Positions 52,901-54,778 of a stretch of DNA of 54,778 bases are shown here, piece after piece. Every line of letters starts with the position of its first letter. Position 1 is the first letter of the stretch. The notes below the pieces were generated by a model. The model was not told the DNA's origin. It saw only the letters and a program-made list of their open reading frames with translations, and did not search any database. The stretch is from DASPKT01 sp035626475 (GTDB taxonomy: Bacteria > Pseudomonadota > Alphaproteobacteria > Azospirillales > Azospirillaceae), in NCBI GenBank assembly GCA_035626475.1, contig DASPNP010000034.1, positions 1 through 54,778 of the forward strand, written 5' to 3'. Both the position numbers and the translations under genes were made by a program.

Positions 52901-54778
52901 GCGTCCAGCGTGCCGGACGCGGCGAACACATCGTCGCCGTTCGCGCCGCCCTGGCGCTGCAAGGTCAGCCGGCCGCCGCTCATAACGCCCGCGCCGACAT
53001 CGATGTCGGCCACGGTGGCGCCGGCATAAAGCGGCGTTCCGGCGGCGTTCTCGGTGTAGGACACGGACCCGGTGACGCCCGTGATCTCCGGCGCGACGTT
53101 GATGGACGTGACGGCGACCGTCAGCGTCGTGGCCGCCGTCGCCTTGCCCGCGGCATCGGTGCCGATGACCCGGACGGTGTGGGTGGGATTGCTGGCCTTG
53201 TTGAGCACGCCGAAGCCGGTATAGGTCAGCGTGCCGGACCCGTTGATCGCGAACCGGCCGCTGGCGTCGCCACCGGCGTCGAGCGCATAAGTGACAGTGC
53301 TGGCGTCCGTCGCCGCGACCGTTCCCAGAACCGCACCGGCGTCGGCGTCTTGGGCTACGGCGAGGGTTCCGGTGAGGCCGGTCGGCGCCGCCGTATCGAT
53401 GGTGAGCGCCACGGACTCGGACGCCGCCGCGCTGGTGTTACCGGCTTTGTCCACCGCCACGCTTCGAACGGCGTAGCCGCCGTCGGCCAAGCTGGACAGA
53501 GTGGCGCTCCAGGCGCCGGCGCCATCGGCGATGGCCGTCGCCAGCGTTGTCTCGCCGAGGTCGAGCTGGCCGTCGCTGTCGGCGTCATCGAACAGGACCA
53601 CCGTCGCGTTCGCTTCGGACGTGCCGCCGAATGTCGGCGTGCTGTCGCTGGTGATGCCGTCGAAGTTGGACGGGCCGGTGTCCGAGGCGATGGCCAGCAC
53701 CGGCGTGGACGGTGTCGCCGGTGCGGTCGTGTCGATGGTTACGGACAGTGCGGAGGACGTCGGACTGACATTGCCGGCCGTGTCGGTGGCGGTCGCCGTC
53801 AGGACGCGGACGCCATCGGCCAGAGTGCTGGTCTGAATGCTCCAGGTGCCGTTGCCAGCCGCCGTGGTGCTGCCGACGGCGACGGCTCCATCGAAGAGCG
53901 TCACGGTGGCGCCGGCCTCCGCGGTGCCGGTCACCGTCGGCGCGGCGACGCGGGTGATCCGGTCGGCGGCGGAGGTGCCCGTATCGGACCCCGCCGCGAG
54001 CGCGAGGCCCAGCGGGGCCGCGGGGGCCGTGGCATCGACCGTGATCGTGAGACCCGAGGACGCGACGCTCGAATTGCCGGCCGTGTCCCCGGCCTTGGCT
54101 GTCAGCGTGTGCGTGCCGGTCGACAGATCACTGGTGGTGATGCTCCAGGTGCCGTCGATCGCCACGGTGGTGCTGCCGACTGGAGTCGCGGCGTCGAACA
54201 GGGTGATCGTCGTGTTCGCCTCTCCGGTGCCGGTCACAGTCGGCGTGCCATCGCTGGTGATCTTGTCGGTGCTGGACGCACCGGTGTCCGATGTCGGGCC
54301 GAGAACCGGCGCGGAGGGGACGACCGGCGCCGTGGTATCAACCGTGATCGTCAGGCTCGGCGAGGCGCCGCTGGTGTTACCGGCCGTGTCGCCGGCCTTC
54401 ACCGTGAGCGTGTGCCCGCCGGTCGCCAGCGCCGTCGTCGTGAGGCTCCAGGATCCGTCACCGGCCGCCGTCGTGCTGCCGATCGCCGTGGCGCCGTCGA
54501 ACAGCACAACCGTGGCGTTGGCCTCGGCGGTGCCGGTCAGCGTCGGCGTGCTGTCACTGGTGACGCCGTCGGTCTGCGAGACGCCGGTGTCCGACGCGCT
54601 CGCCAGCACCGGGGTGGTCGGCGCGGTCGGCGCGGTGCGGTCGATGGTGAGGGAGTAAGTGGCGGACAGCGTGCTGCTGTTGCCGGCCTTGTCGGTGGCC
54701 TGCACGGTGAGGCTGTGGCCGCCGGCGGCAATGCCGGTGGGCAGGGCGATGGTGAAGGCGCCGTCGCCGTCGGCGGTG
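49981..54778 (-). CDS. Giant Ig-like/cadherin-like/RTX/FG-GAP surface protein, C-terminal 1598 residues (5' end outside window)
   Basis: This is an incomplete gene read leftwards from beyond 54778. In translation order, at least four Ig-like repeats of about 101 residues come first (54627 to about 53383), each ending in a D(T/A)(T/A)AP motif. Next is a cadherin-like domain ending near NVAPEITG, a further beta domain and a putative Ig domain. A proline hinge (about 52350-52195) follows, then RTX repeats (LRGGGGNDTV, GGRGNDTIDGGSGLDTVRY; about 51550-51360). An FG-GAP/VCBS propeller with DFDGDGRLDLL and DLDGDGFEDLV ends the recognisable part. It is rich in Ser, Thr, Ala and Gly, with almost no Cys. 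The composition suggests a type I-secreted, calcium-folded adhesin, though the last 60 residues lack a secretion signal I recognise. It may be an acceptor for the nearby transferases. Confidence 0.88.
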   Translation of the reverse strand, partial: TADGDGAFTIALPTGIAAGGHSLTVQATDKAGNSSTLSATYSLTIDRTAPTAPTTPVLASASDTGVSQTDGVTSDSTPTLTGTAEANATVVLFDGATAIGSTTAAGDGSWSLTTTALATGGHTLTVKAGDTAGNTSGASPSLTITVDTTAPVVPSAPVLGPTSDTGASSTDKITSDGTPTVTGTGEANTTITLFDAATPVGSTTVAIDGTWSITTSDLSTGTHTLTAKAGDTAGNSSVASSGLTITVDATAPAAPLGLALAAGSDTGTSAADRITRVAAPTVTGTAEAGATVTLFDGAVAVGSTTAAGNGTWSIQTSTLADGVRVLTATATDTAGNVSPTSSALSVTIDTTAPATPSTPVLAIASDTGPSNFDGITSDSTPTFGGTSEANATVVLFDDADSDGQLDLGETTLATAIADGAGAWSATLSSLADGGYAVRSVAVDKAGNTSAAASESVALTIDTAAPTGLTGTLAVAQDADAGAVLGTVAATDASTVTYALDAGGDASGRFAINGSGTLTYTGFGVLNKASNPTHTVRVIGTDAAGKATAATTLTVAVTSINVAPEITGVTGSVSYTENAAGTPLYAGATVADIDVGAGVMSGGRLTLQRQGGANGDDVFAASGTLDALDSGAPFRVGGTVIGYVNGNEAGLLEVTLGDGATMALLTQALRQITYANASDTPPATVIIDLALDDANSTGTSGEAQTATVSRTITLTATNDAPRLAGSSANQTGTIGTALEFTLPAGLFSDPEGQTLTYAVSGLPSGLSFDPATLKVTGTPTAAGDATISVTASDGALSSDAATFTLTVSAAPVVAPPPPPPPPPVVVTPPVVTPPLIVVIPPPTTTPDLPPPLEPNKIVVAPPAPTVTLAPAVTEDGASVQRGTGADASRGGQSVEQIVIAPVTAARQEVQGTPTSNADIRIGGETAAPTLVATLPTGVGLQVVGPATTLTLSQLAGAAQSEAARISTSSAGVAEAVAGNGLSTMLPSTTPVTLRTVTPTVASGATTAPAQPIVISVPTSTTSTGTTVEAVVIDTRSLPSGSTIELRDVDYAVITGSVFVIGGTGSNVAIGDDAQQFIMLGADDDTLRGGGGNDTVGSADGDDMVYGDEGEDSVFGGANHDQLSGGRGNDTIDGGSGLDTVRYTGKFSDYSIVTKDGITTVTALNGMPEGTDQVRNVERLRFADRDHVPGARSAATAIVGRDFTVSFEHTKGGDGFKTLGGLYGGDQVLGAGDFDGDGRLDLLASDAQGRLLWNDPDQGTGARHLLDVPAGGTAIAIGNLAGGVADEVLLLNRNTGALQFLDAATGVATHFITPAAGWSVAGTGNIDGKAADDILFQHTDGRLIHWNGTAFRDMLTLAPGWTVVSVGNLSDDAADEVLLQSGAGQLYSWNVNRGAEGFRTILTPGAGWSMSALADLDGDGFEDLVLRNASTGATIAWEGLGFIDLTGTLGSARVADGGLVNVLPALTGPVPPVNAEGSKPAAAAAASALPAWGGFAEINELQTTPIQISHADAVLAASTRALSDEPALLTGGIAAQPVGAGHRAAAYLAALEGAITASLAGEADAVVGVGDALGAGRDGRSLHGIDPNRPYAPPALHHLS
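53383..54627 (-). repeat. Four tandem Ig-like protein repeats, about 303 bases each
   Basis: Units cover 54627-54325, 54324-54022, 54021-53719 and 53718 to about 53383. Each opens near SDTG, has a central VTGT(A/G)EA or equivalent, a GSTT block in the first three units, and closes with VDTTAP or a variant. The fourth unit is about ten residues longer because of an inserted acidic loop (53586-53551). Confidence 0.8.

Noticed and set aside
1..54778. CRISPR arrays, tRNA or rRNA genes, phage genes
   Set aside because: No regularly spaced direct repeats, cloverleaf candidates, rRNA-like stretches or phage structural genes were noticed. The only clear repeats are the Ig-like coding units at the right edge.

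Overview
The window is GC-rich DNA that reads like an alphaproteobacterial chromosome or megaplasmid. The many HWE/HisKA_2 sensor kinases, the methyl-accepting chemotaxis protein tail, the biliverdin-type phytochrome and the TPR-fused glycosyltransferases all recall Azospirillum and related Rhodospirillales. That placement is inferred from gene content only. No rRNA, tRNA, CRISPR array or phage module was seen.

Region 1 (1-20782) is a signalling island. It opens with the 3' end of a chemotaxis receptor and its terminator, followed by a PAS/degenerate-GGDEF/EAL protein. It then holds an HWE kinase with an overlapping receiver, an RsbQ-like alpha/beta hydrolase translationally coupled to a PAS hybrid kinase with two receivers, and a bacteriophytochrome kinase facing a single-domain receiver. 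Next come a four-sensor HWE kinase whose ATP-binding N-box is mutated, a membrane HisKA_2 kinase, a small unknown protein, a membrane hybrid kinase with a receiver, a lone receiver and a membrane HWE hybrid kinase. No DNA-binding response regulator is present, so outputs must lie elsewhere or be post-translational. The gaps hold decayed genes: a receiver remnant, an ISL3-type transposase fragment, a frameshifted small ORF and an N-terminal kinase fragment.

Region 2 (21890-49921) is a glycosylation island. A gmd-fcl-manC operon makes GDP-mannose and converts it to GDP-L-fucose. Downstream lie twelve genes, most of them glycosyltransferases. At least eight of these fuse TPR repeats to a transferase domain, and a ninth carries a helical, repeat-like middle. 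Transferase types are two GT11-like (fucosyltransferase), two SPINDLY/OGT-like (GT41), two GT9-like, one GT61, one GT17, one GT2 and several GT4-like, with one sugar C-methyltransferase. Two proteins carry two different transferase domains in one chain. A second, shorter GDP-mannose 4,6-dehydratase closes the island.

Region 3 (49981 to the right edge) is the C-terminal part of a giant surface-type protein read leftwards. It has tandem Ig-like repeats, cadherin-like domains, a proline hinge, RTX calcium repeats and an FG-GAP/VCBS propeller. It is rich in Ser and Thr. It lies just upstream of the second gmd on the same strand.

The best candidate for an undescribed system is the combination of regions 2 and 3: a GDP-fucose supply, a bank of TPR-guided cytoplasmic glycosyltransferases with two OGT homologues, and an adjacent giant secreted protein that could be their acceptor. 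The link to the acceptor is an inference.
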